Positions 1 through 11,775 of a DNA stretch of 64,000 nucleotides are shown here, one piece after another. Location of the stretch: positions 3,241-67,240 of the forward strand of contig JNVV01000039.1 of NCBI GenBank assembly GCA_000733355.1, in the 5' to 3' direction. The notes below the pieces were generated by a model that made no database searches, was not told where the DNA came from, and saw only the letters and a program-made list of their open reading frames with translations. This stretch comes from Falciphora oryzae (lineage: Eukaryota > Ascomycota > Sordariomycetes > Magnaporthales > Magnaporthaceae). A program made the translations under genes and the position numbers. Numbering within the stretch: position 1 is the first letter of the stretch; each line of letters begins with the position of its first letter.

Positions 1-720
1 AGAAGGGGGCGTTTTGGTTCAACCTCGGGAGATCGTGCGGTATCCGTCATGTGTCCCCGCCAAGAAACAAGCCCATGATCCATGCATTATCGTCTCTATG
101 ACGGCGCAGAACACTCTGCTAGCCCCTATCGTGGCCGCAGGGTCTCCTCGTGTATCTTTTTGTCTTATCCCACACGCGCCTTTCCGTCTTGTCCAATCCT
201 GTGATGGAATACGTGCGCGTGGCACCGTGGCGTCGCTCGGCGAATTTGTGCCCCTCCATCTTGGTGGTGACACAAAGAGGCCGGCGGGCAGCGCGGGAAC
301 AGCGGCCGCCACCACACGAGTATGGTACCATTCAGGAAGGCTAATGAGCCCGGATCAGGCGTCAGGTTTCTCCCGTCTGGCTCGACTGACCCGACCTGCG
401 GGGTGGCCGACTTCGTTCTCTGTCCAACCGTTTCCACCACTCACGTAGGACGTCGGAGCTCAAAGAGACACACCCACAGGATCTGATTTTTGTGTCCCTG
501 GGCGTATCGGAGCATGGCTGGGCACGTCGTTTCTCGTCCAGAATTGGCATGTGCCTGGCACCACGCGACATGGTTGCTCGGATTTCTCTTCTATGAATCA
601 TTATTCAGTTGGACCGTCTGGATCGGCCGCTTCTTCAATGCAGACGATAAGCAGTATGACTACAATAACAATCGTCTCGGGATACAGCGCATAATCATCG
701 AGTGGATGGTGTCCCTGGTC
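1..720. other. Flanking sequence, no gene seen
   Basis: Region downstream of the stop codon of the ZW10 gene up to the window edge. Short open frames exist on both strands, but none has a recognisable domain, convincing splice sites or consistent codon use. It probably holds the ZW10 3' UTR and part of a neighbouring intergenic region. Confidence 0.5.
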
Positions 721-3700
721 CTACGTCTGTATGGGCTGCGGATTGGCCTTGATCTCGCGGATGATCTCTCTCGTCCTCGCGTTGTCCTCGAAACTGGCGT
801 TGATAAGGTCCAGCGTCTCCTCGAGCGTAAAGTAGAGGCTGAGCTCGCTCTCGATCCATAGGTAGCGAACCTCGCGGAGGTTCGATTGCAGCACCTCGGA
901 GAGATACTTGAGCCGCAGCCATGAGGGCACGTACTGGCTTGTCGACGGGACTTGCTCGTCGCCTATGCGGGTTGGTGGGAAGAGATCGTCAAGCTCTGTG
1001 ATGCTTGCAATCATGTTTGCGATATTGTAGGCCTCGTCCTGGCCGATCGAGGGCATCTCCATGACGTCGGCGATGACCTTGGTCGCCACGGCGTCGACGA
1101 GAGACCCCACGGCCTGGAACCAGGCTGACTTGGTGAGGATCCCGTCCCAGGCTGCCGAGACCGATCGCACCTGCGCCACGGCCGACTCCATGAAGCTCTG
1201 TTGCATTACGCTTTGCTCCCCTGCGCCAGAGTAACCAGTCAGCATCGGGTACTCGAAGTCACCCTGGACTGGGGAGGACGGCTACTCACCTCCCAAAAGA
1301 TCCCTGACGATAGTCTTTTGTGTGCTCATTTCGTTGCTGTACGCACGGTTCGCGAAGGCCTGCAGCGCCTTGATGTCGTTGTCTATTCGCAGCATGTTCC
1401 TGGCTCGTGTTGTCAAATCATCTCGTGTCTTCCATGCCGAGGCGTAGTCGGCAAGCTTCCCTGCCAGGTACGTGGCATCGTTGTAGAGGTACCTGCGGCA
1501 AGGCCTAGAGTCAGAATATCCGGGCGAGCTGAGATTAGATGAGCCTCATCATTGAGGACGGGACATACATGTTGCCGCCGAGGCCTGCCGAATAATAGTA
1601 TGGCGATACTGCCCTAAACATGGCCAGGACCAGTGTTGGGACACTGAAAAGACCGGCGGCAGCAGCGGCGACGGGGTTGCTCTCGTGGCTGCCTAATGTT
1701 AGCTCAGAAACACCGGAGGAACTTGGAGGCGCCAGCGGTCCTGGCCCCTACGCACCTTGTCTGCGTAAGCGCAGCACCATCCTCTAATATAGAAAATATT
1801 AAGGAGAGCACGGGATCTGGCATCGAAGAGATGTTGCACGTCTCCTTCAGAGTCAGCTCTCTGGGTCCCGTGTTCGCCTTGTGGTTGGCGCGAGGCTTGG
1901 ACGCAGGTTGTGGTTCGGGAACTGCTGAAGGCTCGGCCTCCTCATGCACGTCGTCCTCGCCCCAGCCCCAGGCATCTGCCGCATCGCCTTCGTCATCGTT
2001 ATCGTCCTTGGCGTCCCCTTTCGCTTCTTTTGTCTCCTCCTTGGAGTCTTTTTTGGCATCGGATTTGCCGTCCTCGACCTTGACCTCATCCGAGGTCTCT
2101 TCATCAGCACCCCAGGCACCCCAGGCGTCAACATCATCATCATCGACCTCTGGGGCGGGCTCCGCGGGTTTCTTAGTCTCCGCAACGCTCTCTTGCTGCT
2201 CCTCGGCGTCGCCATCTGACCAAGCAGAGTCCCACCCATGATCATCGGCGGCGGCAGCGGCTGACGGGCCGTTTGCAGCGAGTTCTTTGCCTTCGGATCG
2301 GGAAACAACCTGTGTTTCTATCCTTTCCACTTGCTTGGGCGTTCCCAGTCCTATGAGGAGTGAATCAGCATCGTTGTTCTCCTTTGACGAGGAACCGCTA
2401 GCGTTGGGGCTTACCTTGTGAGAGCTTCGTGCGGATAGTGTCTAGCGCTGCTTCGCGGCATTTAGAGAGCCAGACCTTGGGCGCACTCTCGGCCCATTCT
2501 TGCAGATCGCCCAGTCCCGAGAAGCCCAGGCCCGTCACTTGGGCGCAAAACTCCCTGGCAGATTCTATCACGGCTTGGAATTCGTCCATGTCCTTCAAGG
2601 ATGCCGGAACGGCCGCGCTGAGCCACATGTTTATGATCCTGTTGGTAACTTCGGGCACCATGACCGTGGACAGGGCCTGCACAAGCTCGAGGGGGAGCAC
2701 ATCGGCGAGGAATTTGAAAATCTGGACGAGATCTGCAAATAGCGCCTCGACAGTTCTCTCGGACTTCCCTGTGGCTCGTAAACATTGCTACGAGGCTGGT
2801 CAGCGCCACGACGTTTTGGTTTACAGGCACAATCGCCCGGTGGGATATAGAGCTCACATCTTGCACTTGAATCCCGGGTAGAGGAGAAGAGCCCCGCAGG
2901 TCCATCCTCGGGCCGACTATGGCCTCGTCCAGGCCATGCCAAAGATCAGACATCCGCCGGTCGACTTCCTTGTACGCCTTGAGGCCAACTACAGCATCAG
3001 GCAGACTCATGGGCTCGTCTAGAGGAGGGAATACACGTGTCAGCAACGGGCGGGGCCGCCTCGAATGCAGCAGCGATGTTGGCTACCTTGGCGAGTCTGC
3101 TGAACTGAAAACTCGGATTTCTCGGCGTCAAGGTGAACAAGTGCACTCCAGACGTGGTCAAAGACCTCGTGCACATCGGACTTGAGCTCAAAGGCGCGCA
3201 GGTTCAGCAGCTTGACGACCTTGCATGAGCCGTCGACGGAGAGGGCGTCTAGGCTTGTCCATGATTCTGTTGTTGTCGGGGGTCAGCGGGGTGCGCGCGA
3301 ACCACCAAGGGAGAGATGCGTGCGTACTCTCAAGCAGATGGAGCGCGTCCAGGATGCGCCTCTCGGCGCGGGCCTGCTCGACCTCGTCAAGCACGACAGT
3401 GACAGCTTTGATGCCCCGCAGGGTCTGCACTAGTTGGTCGTTGTAGTTCAGCTCACGCACTAGAAAAGCTGCCCTGGCCTCGGCCTCCTCAACCGTCTTT
3501 CCCGAGGCCTCGGGATCCTCTGCCTCCCTCTGGATGTCGCCGGCCATCTGCCTGGAGCGGTTTATGTCGTCCTGGAGAGTCTTGGCATTGCTATACCACG
3601 TCTTGACATCGTCGGCGGTCTCGCGGTTGATGGTGCGGATTTCGTCCTGAGCCACGCAAGCGAGTTATCAGCATCGGCCCGAGGTAAAGCTGCATCGTGC

Positions 3701-3881
3701 TCCTCCTTTCAACAGGGGCGTCTACCTCGAGCTTTGATTTCGCATCCTCCAGGGCCTTGATCCCGGCAGGGAGCTCCTCGGGTGCGAGCTTGAGAGAGGA
3801 CACATGCTCGTCCGGGAAGGATCCCTCGACGGCAAAGGCGACCAGGGCCGGCCCGAGGGTGTTTGCGGGCGTCGTCGCCAT
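721..3881 (-). CDS. ZW10/Dsl1-family ER tethering and kinetochore protein
   Basis: Nine-exon gene, 868 residues. Exons (minus strand): 3881-3726, 3646-3328, 3266-3087, 3018-2858, 2787-2415, 2350-1756, 1688-1569, 1492-1290, 1220-721. Introns are 61-79 nt and every junction keeps frame. The family forms the NRZ/Dsl1 tether, which captures Golgi-derived COPI vesicles at the ER; in animals it also acts at kinetochores. The N-terminal half is helical. Residues about 425-540 are strongly acidic with tryptophans at 436, 440, 473, 476, 524 and 526. After this comes the conserved block beginning RELTLKET. The C-terminus (VPSWLRLKYLSEVLQ, then LYFTLEETLDLI) is the typical ZW10 end. The gene is divergent from the M16 peptidase gene across a 2.4 kb spacer. 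The family call is firm. The least certain junction is the acceptor at 1689/1688, chosen because it restores the conserved frame. Confidence 0.85.
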
Positions 3882-5321
3882 GGCTGGAGGCAGCGCGCGG
3901 GGGTCGTCCAGGGGTGTTGGGTTCGAAACAGCCCCTCTGCTCTGCAGCGCTTTGCAGCGGCCAGCCGTGCAACGATGGTGTTTCTTCGTGTATCTCGGGC
4001 GCCGGCTGATGGTGCGCGCGATGTGTTGTTTATGCTACCGTCTGATTTTCGCAGGCGTGCTACTCAAACAGGGCTCGTCGGCGCGGGTTGCGGTTATTGC
4101 CGGCCTCGACTGTGCGCTGTCCTCAATGTTTCTGGGCCAGATCAGCAGCTTGGGGGCGCTGCGGGAGCTCACGGGTTGTGGTCTGTGCGCTTGTGGTGAC
4201 GTTGGAGCTCAACCCATCAGGGGTGGTGGGGCCTGCTAGAAAGCCCCTCCCTGTTGAAGCCAACGCGGAACCCCATCAACTCAATTCCCTCTCGGAGCTG
4301 GCATGGCCTCGGAACCCGGCGGCCCTGGGGGTTGGATAGAGGCGGGTGAGCACCAGCACGCAGGGCTTGGCGGTTGGCCGGAGAGGGACAAACATGCAGT
4401 GTGTGGTCCCCGCCTGGTGCGGTTGGCTAAGCCGCCCGTTTGGCCGCCCCTCCTCCCCACCAGCGTGCCCTGCAGCAGCTAGCTCTGCACCACGGCCCAA
4501 GACCAATATTGAGCTTTGCCCGCCCGAGTTGTGTCCCCCGTCACAACATCTGGTGGAAGCGCCGCTAAGGAAGAAAAATAAAAAAAAGAAGAATAAAAAG
4601 CTGGAGAAGTCAGGAAGAGAAACCAGGCAGGCAAAGCCCGGCAGGATATAACTGTCGCGACCGCCACTAGCTGGGCCAGGGGAAGAGCCGCCAGCCAGCT
4701 GCGGCCGTCGAGCCCACCAACCGCGACTGCCCACGCCCCGCCCCCTCAAAAAGACCAGACCGGTCCCAAGAGGTGCAGACGAGTGGTCGCGCGGAACAGC
4801 CTGACGCCGACAGCGCACGCCGAGCTACCGCCCTAGACCAACGCCCCGCTCAATCAATCCTCGCCTCCCGTCGAGACGGGACCAAGACATTGCGCAGGGA
4901 GCAGGCGAGAGGCATCCATTTGGAAGGCCCGCGTTGCCAACCTCGCACAATCCTGCGATCCCCGCCCTCCATCCAGCGTCCCAGTCCCCGGCCACCAAGC
5001 CAAGGCAGGCTGTCGCTCTGGAATCGCCCGCCCACACGAGCGCGCCCTTCATTGGCCTCCCGCGCCTGCTGCCCACCCTCCTGCCGATAACCGATTGCTG
5101 GTCACCGGCTGTATTCCAGAGAATTTGCCTGCAGGGCGCACCAGGAGGTACGTGAAGTGAAAGACAAAACCACACCGGCGCCGCTGGCTGCCTTGGCCTT
5201 CTCTTTTTCTCTCTCTTTTCTTCTTCTGTCCTTCTCCTTCCTCTGTTCTTCTGGCCTTAATTTTATCATTCACACCGGCCCGCCCCTTTTGTCATTTTGC
5301 ACACCCAACCCTGCTTGCAGC

Positions 5322-5390
5322 CCTGCCTGCCTGCCTACCTGCCTGCCTACCTGCCTACCTGCCTACCTGCCTGCCTGCCTACCGACCTGC
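5322..5390. repeat. GCCT/ACCT tetranucleotide tract
   Basis: About 70 bases made almost entirely of GCCT and ACCT units, interrupted once by CGACCT. This is a microsatellite in the upstream region of the M16 peptidase gene. Confidence 0.9.
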
Positions 5391-5710
5391 CCTATCGCCG
5401 CGTTTTTGATTTGTTGCCTTCTGCCCCTGCATCCCGGCCCGAGATGCTCAACCGGCCCAAGGGTCAAGGTCGGAATATCGGGCCTACCCATGGGCCTGCG
5501 GTTGAGCCCGGGACCGCATTCAAAAAAACTGTCCCGAGCAGGTCCCACGTCAAGACCCTATCCTGTGACCACACCCGACCTGCACGCCGGGACTGGCCAG
5601 CAGCCGCCCAGCCCCAGGTCCTCGCTCATCCCGATTCTTGTCCCTGTCCTTGCAACCACCATGCTGCCGGCGTCGGTACGCACGCCCATCCTCAGGCTCG
5701 GGCACATTCC

Positions 5711-5764
5711 GAGGCCCACGCCCAAGCATACGCCCAGGCATATGCCCAGGCACACGCCCAGACG
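5711..5764. repeat. Degenerate 12-base tandem repeat
   Basis: About four consecutive copies of a unit close to GCCCAGGCATAC, differing at one or two bases each. It lies 0.5 kb upstream of the M16 peptidase start and has no recognised function. Confidence 0.8.
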
Positions 5765-6284
5765 ATGCGCCTCAGGAAGGTCGTCATCAACTCACTGCTC
5801 GAGGGGGTAATTAACATCGCCGTCGGCTTGCTCTTCATCCTCGCCTGCGTGCGTGCCGAGAGTGAGACTGGGTATGGAGTCTTTGTCTCGGCTCCCCCAC
5901 ACTTCCTTCGCTTCGCCCTTTTCAGGACCAACACCAGGGGTTGCACCTCGTGAAATTTATATCCGCACTACTCTGCCCATGCCTACCGGTCTCAAGCCCA
6001 GACAATTGTCATCTTTCCAGAGACCAAGACCTAGACTGTTCTGCTGGGAGAGGCAGGCACCCTGATACAGTCATTCGCCCGACTGCCTGCCTGGTTTTAC
6101 CTGTCCTACCTTGGACTGCAAATATCTCCCGCCATCCCGGGCGCTTCCCCTCCTTGGCTGTCTACTTCCTTCTTATACCTCCTTCTTACCTACTTGCCTC
6201 CCTTAGTCTTCATGCCTAGCGACTGACCAACACCACACGCTGCTTAGGCTGTTCACACAAATCTCCAATAAGTTCTCTGCAAAC

Positions 6285-9200
6285 ATGGGTGGCGAACAAG
6301 GGAGCCGTGGTTTCCGCAAGGTCCAGAGCTTCCAGACAGACTATGCGCCCACCGTCATCACCCAATATGAGTCCATGAAAAGCGGCATGCAGGTCATCGT
6401 GGCCGACCGCAAGGGCCCAAAGGTCAACGGTTACTTCACACTGGCCACCGAGATCTTCGACGACTCGGGCGCCCCCCACACCCTTGAGCACCTGGTCTTT
6501 ATGGGGTCTCGGAGCTACCAGTACAAAGGGCTGCTGGACAAACTCGCCTCTCGCGCCTACTCGGGCACCAACGCCTGGACCGCTGTCGACCACACTGCCT
6601 ACACCCTGGAGACCGCCGGCTGGGATGGGTTCGCGCAAATCCTCCCGGTTTACCTAGAGCACGTCCTCGTGCCCACAATCACGGACGAGGGCTGCACTAC
6701 TGAGGTCCATCACATCGACGGCGAGGGCAACGATGCCGGTGTTGTCTACTCGGAGATGCAGGCGCTGCAGTATTCCAGCACTGAGCTCATGTACCTCAGG
6801 GCCCGCCGCCTACTTTACCCTGAGAACATTGGCTTCCGCTACGAGACTGGCGGTATGATGGAGGCTCTCAGGGTTCTGACTCCTGAGAGGATCCGTGAAT
6901 TTCACAAAGTCATGTACCAGCCACGGAACCTGGCACTCATCATCGTCGGCGAGACAGACCACGAGAACCTCCTTCAGGTCCTGGACGAGTTCGAGGAGAG
7001 CATCAAGGATCATATCCCGCCTCCAGATGCTCCCTTCAAGAGGTGTGTATGCCAGAATCTGTGCCACTGACTACTACACCGCTTCAATATGTAGAAAATT
7101 GTCTCAGCCGCGATTACCTGCTACTTGCTGACCCCCATCTGCCCAACAGGCCCTGGATCGACTCGGCACAGCCCCCGCTCCTAAAAGAGACCGTGGTGGA
7201 GACTGTCGAGTTTCCCGAAGAGGATGAGTCGACTGGCGAGGTCGTGGTGGCCTTCTTCGGCCCCAGCTGCACAGACATCATCGAATCCTCTGCCCTAAAC
7301 ATTCTCCTGACGTACCTCTGCGGTTCGTCTGTGTCCATCCTGGAAAACGTCATGGTTGAGAGAGAGGAGCTGGCGAGCTCCATCGGCACCTGGTGGGACA
7401 GCCGGCCGAACTCGGTCATCTGGTTCGAGCCCACAGGTGTTGCGACTGAGAAGCTTGCCTTCGTCGAACAGCGCCTGATATCACTCCTCAAGGAGGTGGC
7501 CGAAAAGCCCCTCGACATGAAGTACATGAAGGAGTGCCTCAGTCGCGAGCGAAGACAGGTCAAGTTCCAGGCAGAGGGCTCTGAGCAGTTCTACTCGAGC
7601 AACATCATCACGGACTACCTGTTTGGAAAGCGCGATGGTTCCACCCTGAAGGAGATGAAGGGACTGCATGAGTATGACGTTCTGGAGTCATGGACCGACG
7701 AGCAGTGGCGAGCCTTCCTGAGAAAATGGATGTCGGATGCCCACCATATCTCTATCCTGGGCAAGCCCTCGATGGAGCTGGCCAATAAGCTGAAGGCTGC
7801 CGAGGAGGAGCGAATAGCCAAGCGGAAAGCGGAACTCGGCTCGGAGGGCCTCAAAAAGCTCGCAGAGCGGCTGGAAGCTGCAAAGAAGAAGAACGAGATC
7901 GCGATCCCGGAGTCGGTCATCGACAAGTGGCCCGTTCCCGGGACTGAGTCTATTCACTTCATTGAGTCGAGCACCGCACGAACCGGTAAAGCCAAGGCCG
8001 TGGGAACGCCTGCGAGCGCGGCCCAGAAACTCATCGACGGCGTGCCCCAGGGCCTCCCCCTGTTTGTGCAGTTTGAGCATGTCCCGAGCAACTTTGTGCA
8101 CATTACGGTCCACATCGGCACCTCGCCGGCACCAGTCAAGCTGTTACCTCTGCTGTCGCTCTTTAATGACAACTTCTTCAACTCACCCATCATGCGGGAC
8201 GGCAAGAAAATCGAGTTTGAGCAGGTCGTCATGGAGCTCGAGAAAGACACAATCAGCTACCACCTTAGCTCAGGCTACAGAGTCGGCGATCCTGAGAGCA
8301 TGGTACTGCAATTCCAGATCGAGCCCGAGAAGTACGCCACCATCATCCAATGGGTCCGCACCATGATGTTCGACAGCATCTTCGACCCGCAGCGCCTCAA
8401 GGCATGTGTGGCCAAGGCGCTGGCCGACATACCTGAGTCGAAGCGCGACGGCAAGATCATGTCACAGGAGGTGGACATGGCCATCCATTTTGTCAAGCAA
8501 TCGTACCCGGTGGCAAAGAGGACGCTGGTCAAGGCTGTCTACCTCCGGAGGCTGAAAAAGCTGCTCGAGAAGGAGCCAGAGACGGTTGTGTCGTGGTTCC
8601 AAGAGCTGCGCAAGGCTCTCTTTACCTTTGAGAACACACGCGTCCTGGTCACAGCCGACGTGTCCAAGCTGGCCAACCCTGTCGCTGCCTGGGACGCCCT
8701 GACGGAGAAGCTTGAGACGTCGGCCCCCAAGGACATGGTGCCGATCGTCAGGCCGTCGGCGATGCTGAACGAGGAGGGTCGCAAGCCGGGCTCGGTCGGG
8801 ACCGTAATCATCCCCATGACGACCCTGGACTCGTCATACAGCGTGAGCACGGCCGTAAGCCCGCTGTCGTACGCAGACCCGCGCCTGCCCGCGTTTCTGG
8901 TGGCCATCGGCTACCTCGAGGCGGTCGAGGGCCCGCTCTGGAACGCAGTCCGCGGCAACGGGCTCGCGTACGGCGTCTCGTTCAGCCGCGAGCTCGACGG
9001 TGGCTACCTGCAGTACAAGGTGTACCGGTCACCTGACGCATCCAAGGCCATCGAGGCCAGCCGTGCGGCTGTCGAGGCGCTCGGCTCCGGAGCCGCCCCT
9101 CTCGACCGCCATCTCGTCGAGGGCGCTGTTTCGGGCATCGTCATGACCTTTGCCGATGAGCAGGCCACTATGGCAGCTGCGGCGCAGCAGAACTTTGTCC

Positions 9201-9648
9201 TCGGCGTCATCCGCGGGCTCTCACCCGACTGGAACCGGCGAATCATGGCGGCCGTCCGCAATGTCTCCCACGACGAGATCCGCCGCGTCGTCGCGGAGCT
9301 CATCGTGCCCGTCTTCAAGCCTGGGTCTAGCAACGTTGTTGTAACGTGCGCGCCGCTTCTGCAAGAGGTATGTCACGCCAGTCGTGCACTTAATTAAAAC
9401 ACTGGCACCCCTTTTTTGCTAACCTTATCCGTTCTTGTTGCAAACAGTCGATGGACAAGGCATTCAAGTCGATGGGCTACAAGACGCAGGTGCAGACCCT
9501 GTCGCACTTCCATGACGACTATGGCTTCAAGGGGGAGGACGGTGATGATGGCGCGGACGACGACGAGAGCGAGGAGGACGGAAGCGAAGATGACGAGGAG
9601 GATGAATCTGGCGGTGACGATTCGGACAGCGAGCCCAAGGATCTGTAG
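6285..9648 (+). CDS. M16-family zinc metallopeptidase, cytosolic type (YOL098C/SDD3-like)
   Basis: Three exons: 6285-7042, 7150-9367, 9448-9648, giving 1058 residues. Introns are 107 and 80 nt, both in frame. The inverted zinc motif HxxEH is at residues 65-69 (HTLEH). The downstream metal-binding glutamate is probably E157, in GVVYSEMQ. The family is the large clan of pitrilysin/PreP-like peptidases built from two pairs of homologous domains. This subgroup (S. cerevisiae YOL098C, S. pombe SPAC3H1.02c) lacks a mitochondrial presequence, and none is seen here. Residues about 255-290 are followed by a basic/acidic helical linker rich in Ala, Glu and Lys. The C-terminal exon is very acidic (runs of Asp/Glu), unlike the catalytic body. 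The start codon has context AAACATGGG and is the first in-frame ATG. Substrate is unknown. Confidence 0.85.
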
Positions 9649-10407
9649 GGGTTCTCCGTGTCGTCATCGCGGGGTAAAATAGAAGGCTTTCCCGCTTTCC
9701 CTTCCGCCCGGTGTTCCAGACTCATGTGGATGGTTCAGATGCAGGGGGAAGATGGAAACAGGTAGAGAAACTGGAGTATCGGTAGCTGCTGTTTCCACCA
9801 GCTCGAGGTGTGGCGGGGTAGACAATATAGACCAGTGGCTGCCGGCCTGCTTATTCCCCCTCCCTTTTTTTTTTTTTTTGGAAGAAGCTTTTGATCGATT
9901 ACCGATACACGGTAACTAAGCCGACAAGGTTGATATCAAAGACCCCCTGACCAAGTCTGATGGCAAAGTTGATCTGATTGACTTGTGCCACAGCCAGGTC
10001 ATGGCTGTGGTTTATTTGCGACGCGGCCAAGATCCACTCGTCGAAGCTTCTCCAATTAACCATTGTGTTCACTTCAAATATGTCTATTCAAAGCGCCTTT
10101 TTCGTTTATCTGATTTTGCGCCGAAGCTAGAAAGGTGAACCAAAATCAAGTCTATTCAGAAGGAATATTCTCAAGAAGTGAAGGTATGCTATGCTGCTGT
10201 AGCCAGCCGTTTTTTTTCTTTCCTTTTTCAATCACCGAATTTTACCTATCGTTCTTCATCCCTCGTCTCTCGTCCCAAAAGCCACGTGCGGATCTATCTA
10301 ACTCTGACAAAAACGTGTGCAAGGCGTCGATCGAACGACCGAAAGGCAAAAGCAAATACGATTCGCGCCACTGCGCCATCGCTTCAGACAGGCCCAATTG
10401 TGCGGTC
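9649..10407. other. Convergent 3' intergenic region
   Basis: Between the stops of the convergent M16 peptidase and ornithine decarboxylase genes. It holds a T-tract near 9869 and a 9 bp perfect stem with a 5-base loop at 9988-10010. No gene is supported; the ODC 3' UTR probably lies at the right end. Confidence 0.5.
9988..10010. repeat. Short perfect hairpin
   Basis: CCACAGCCA and TGGCTGTGG flank GGTCA, giving a perfect 9 bp stem in the convergent spacer. It could form in the 3' UTR of either gene. Function is not known. Confidence 0.6.
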
Positions 10408-11775
10408 TCACGCGTTCATGAGCATGGCCCGGGCGGCCGGCTCGCTGCAGACGTAAATGACATCGTGGGAATCGGAGAAGCCGTTGAAGCGCGTGGCGGA
10501 GCACTTGGTGTAGGCACCCATGTCCTCAAAGTAGAGCCAGTCGCCGACATCAATGGTCTGCTGGAAGCGGACACTCTCCGAGATGCGATCGATGCCGTCG
10601 CAAGTGGGACCCCACACCGAGTACTCGATGCCCTCGCCCTCGGCGGCCTGCGCGTCGGACGTGTCGTAGAGGAAGTTCCCAGAGGCGGAGAGCACCTTGG
10701 CAACGGGGTGCTGATGGTCGAACATGATGCTGCTGAAGTTGCCGTACAGGCCGTCGTTGATATAGACCATGTAGCTGGGGTCGGCCGCGACACCGGCAGC
10801 GGCGTTGGCAGGGTCCTCGAGGGTGCGGCGCGCGATGACGTTGCAGGCGATGGTGAAGGCGGCCGAGACGAAGTAGCGGCCGGGCTCGGCGATCAGAGAC
10901 ACACCGCGGTGGGGCGGGAAGTAGTCCTCGAGGGCATCGCGCAGGACGCCGGCCATGGCCTCGAAGGTGTCGTCGCTGCAGAAGCCACCACCAACATCAA
11001 GCGTCTTCATGTCGAAGCCATGGGCGGCCGCCTGGGCAAAGACGGTGTCGGCGTCGCGGACGGCCTTGAGGAAGGCGAGCGGGTCGGAGGCACCGGAGCC
11101 AACGTGGAAGGAGACGCCGACGACGTTGAGGCCCAGCTGGCGGGCGAGGCGGAGCAGGCCGTCGGTGGAGTCGAGCGAGGCGCCGAACTTGAGGCTCAGG
11201 CGGCAGAGCGAGGAGCTGTCGTCGGTCAGGATGCGCAGGAAGAGCTCGGCGGTGGGGTACAGCTTGGCGATCTTGTGCAGCTCGTCGGCGTTGTCGAAGG
11301 TCATCTGGCGCACGCCCTCCTGGGCGACGTAGCGGACGTACGAGTTGGTCTTGCAGGGCTGGGCGTAGATGATGCGCGAGGGGTCGACGCCCATGTCGAG
11401 GACCTGCTTGATCTCCGTCTTGGAGGCGCAGTCGAAGCCGTTGCCGAGCTCTGCAAGCAGCCGGAGCACCTGAGGGTCCGGGTTGCACTTTACGGCATAG
11501 AAGGGCTTGACGCGGGGGAGGTTCCGCTTCCAGCGCAGGTGCTGGCGGTACACGTGACCGAGGTCGGCGACGAAGAAGGTGTCCTCGTCGCCAGGGTCAC
11601 AGAACTCGTGGTCGATGCTCTTCACGCGGGAGCGCAGGGCATCGCCGATCAGTTGCTTGGAGACCAGCTCGCCATTGTGCTGATGGTCCAAGAATCCCGG
11701 GGTGGTCTTCTTTAAAAACGTGTGATTAAAGTCGACTGGGGTGATGCGATCGGTAAGAGCTGTTGCCATAACCAT
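10408..11775 (-). CDS. spe-1: Ornithine decarboxylase
   Basis: Single-exon gene, 455 residues. It converts ornithine to putrescine, the first committed step of polyamine synthesis, and depends on pyridoxal phosphate (PLP). The PLP lysine is K96 in PFYAVKCN. HVGSG (224-228), GGGF (262-265) and EPGRY (297-301) contact the cofactor. WGPTCDGID (388-396) carries the catalytic cysteine C392 supplied across the homodimer. Length matches fungal ODCs. A second ATG two codons in (MATAL) is an alternative start. A gene-free stretch of more than 1.1 kb lies upstream and is cut by an assembly gap. In Neurospora the orthologue spe-1 has a long regulatory leader, so regulation through the leader is plausible but not shown here. 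A 526-codon antisense frame over this gene is a codon-bias shadow. Confidence 0.95.
   Translation of the reverse strand: MVMATALTDRITPVDFNHTFLKKTTPGFLDHQHNGELVSKQLIGDALRSRVKSIDHEFCDPGDEDTFFVADLGHVYRQHLRWKRNLPRVKPFYAVKCNPDPQVLRLLAELGNGFDCASKTEIKQVLDMGVDPSRIIYAQPCKTNSYVRYVAQEGVRQMTFDNADELHKIAKLYPTAELFLRILTDDSSSLCRLSLKFGASLDSTDGLLRLARQLGLNVVGVSFHVGSGASDPLAFLKAVRDADTVFAQAAAHGFDMKTLDVGGGFCSDDTFEAMAGVLRDALEDYFPPHRGVSLIAEPGRYFVSAAFTIACNVIARRTLEDPANAAAGVAADPSYMVYINDGLYGNFSSIMFDHQHPVAKVLSASGNFLYDTSDAQAAEGEGIEYSVWGPTCDGIDRISESVRFQQTIDVGDWLYFEDMGAYTKCSATRFNGFSDSHDVIYVCSEPAARAMLMNA

Larger units (their letters stand above)
3882..6284. other. Divergent intergenic region (promoters of ZW10 and M16 peptidase genes)
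   Basis: 2.4 kb between two divergent genes. It contains pyrimidine-rich stretches (about 5195-5245), a GCCT/ACCT tetranucleotide tract and a 12-base tandem repeat. Open frames across 5157-5953 are low-complexity translations of these repeats and show no domain. It is best read as promoters plus a long 5' leader of the M16 gene. Confidence 0.5.

Noticed and set aside
5157..5953. Plus-strand frames of about 217 codons upstream of the M16 gene
   Set aside because: They translate microsatellite and tandem-repeat DNA (CLPTCLPT, AQAYAQAY) and show no domain or conserved ending.
10135..11715. 526-codon open frame on the plus strand over the ODC gene
   Set aside because: It is antisense to a clear ornithine decarboxylase, is Val/Gly/Ala-rich as expected from reverse-complemented GC3-biased codons, and has no domain.
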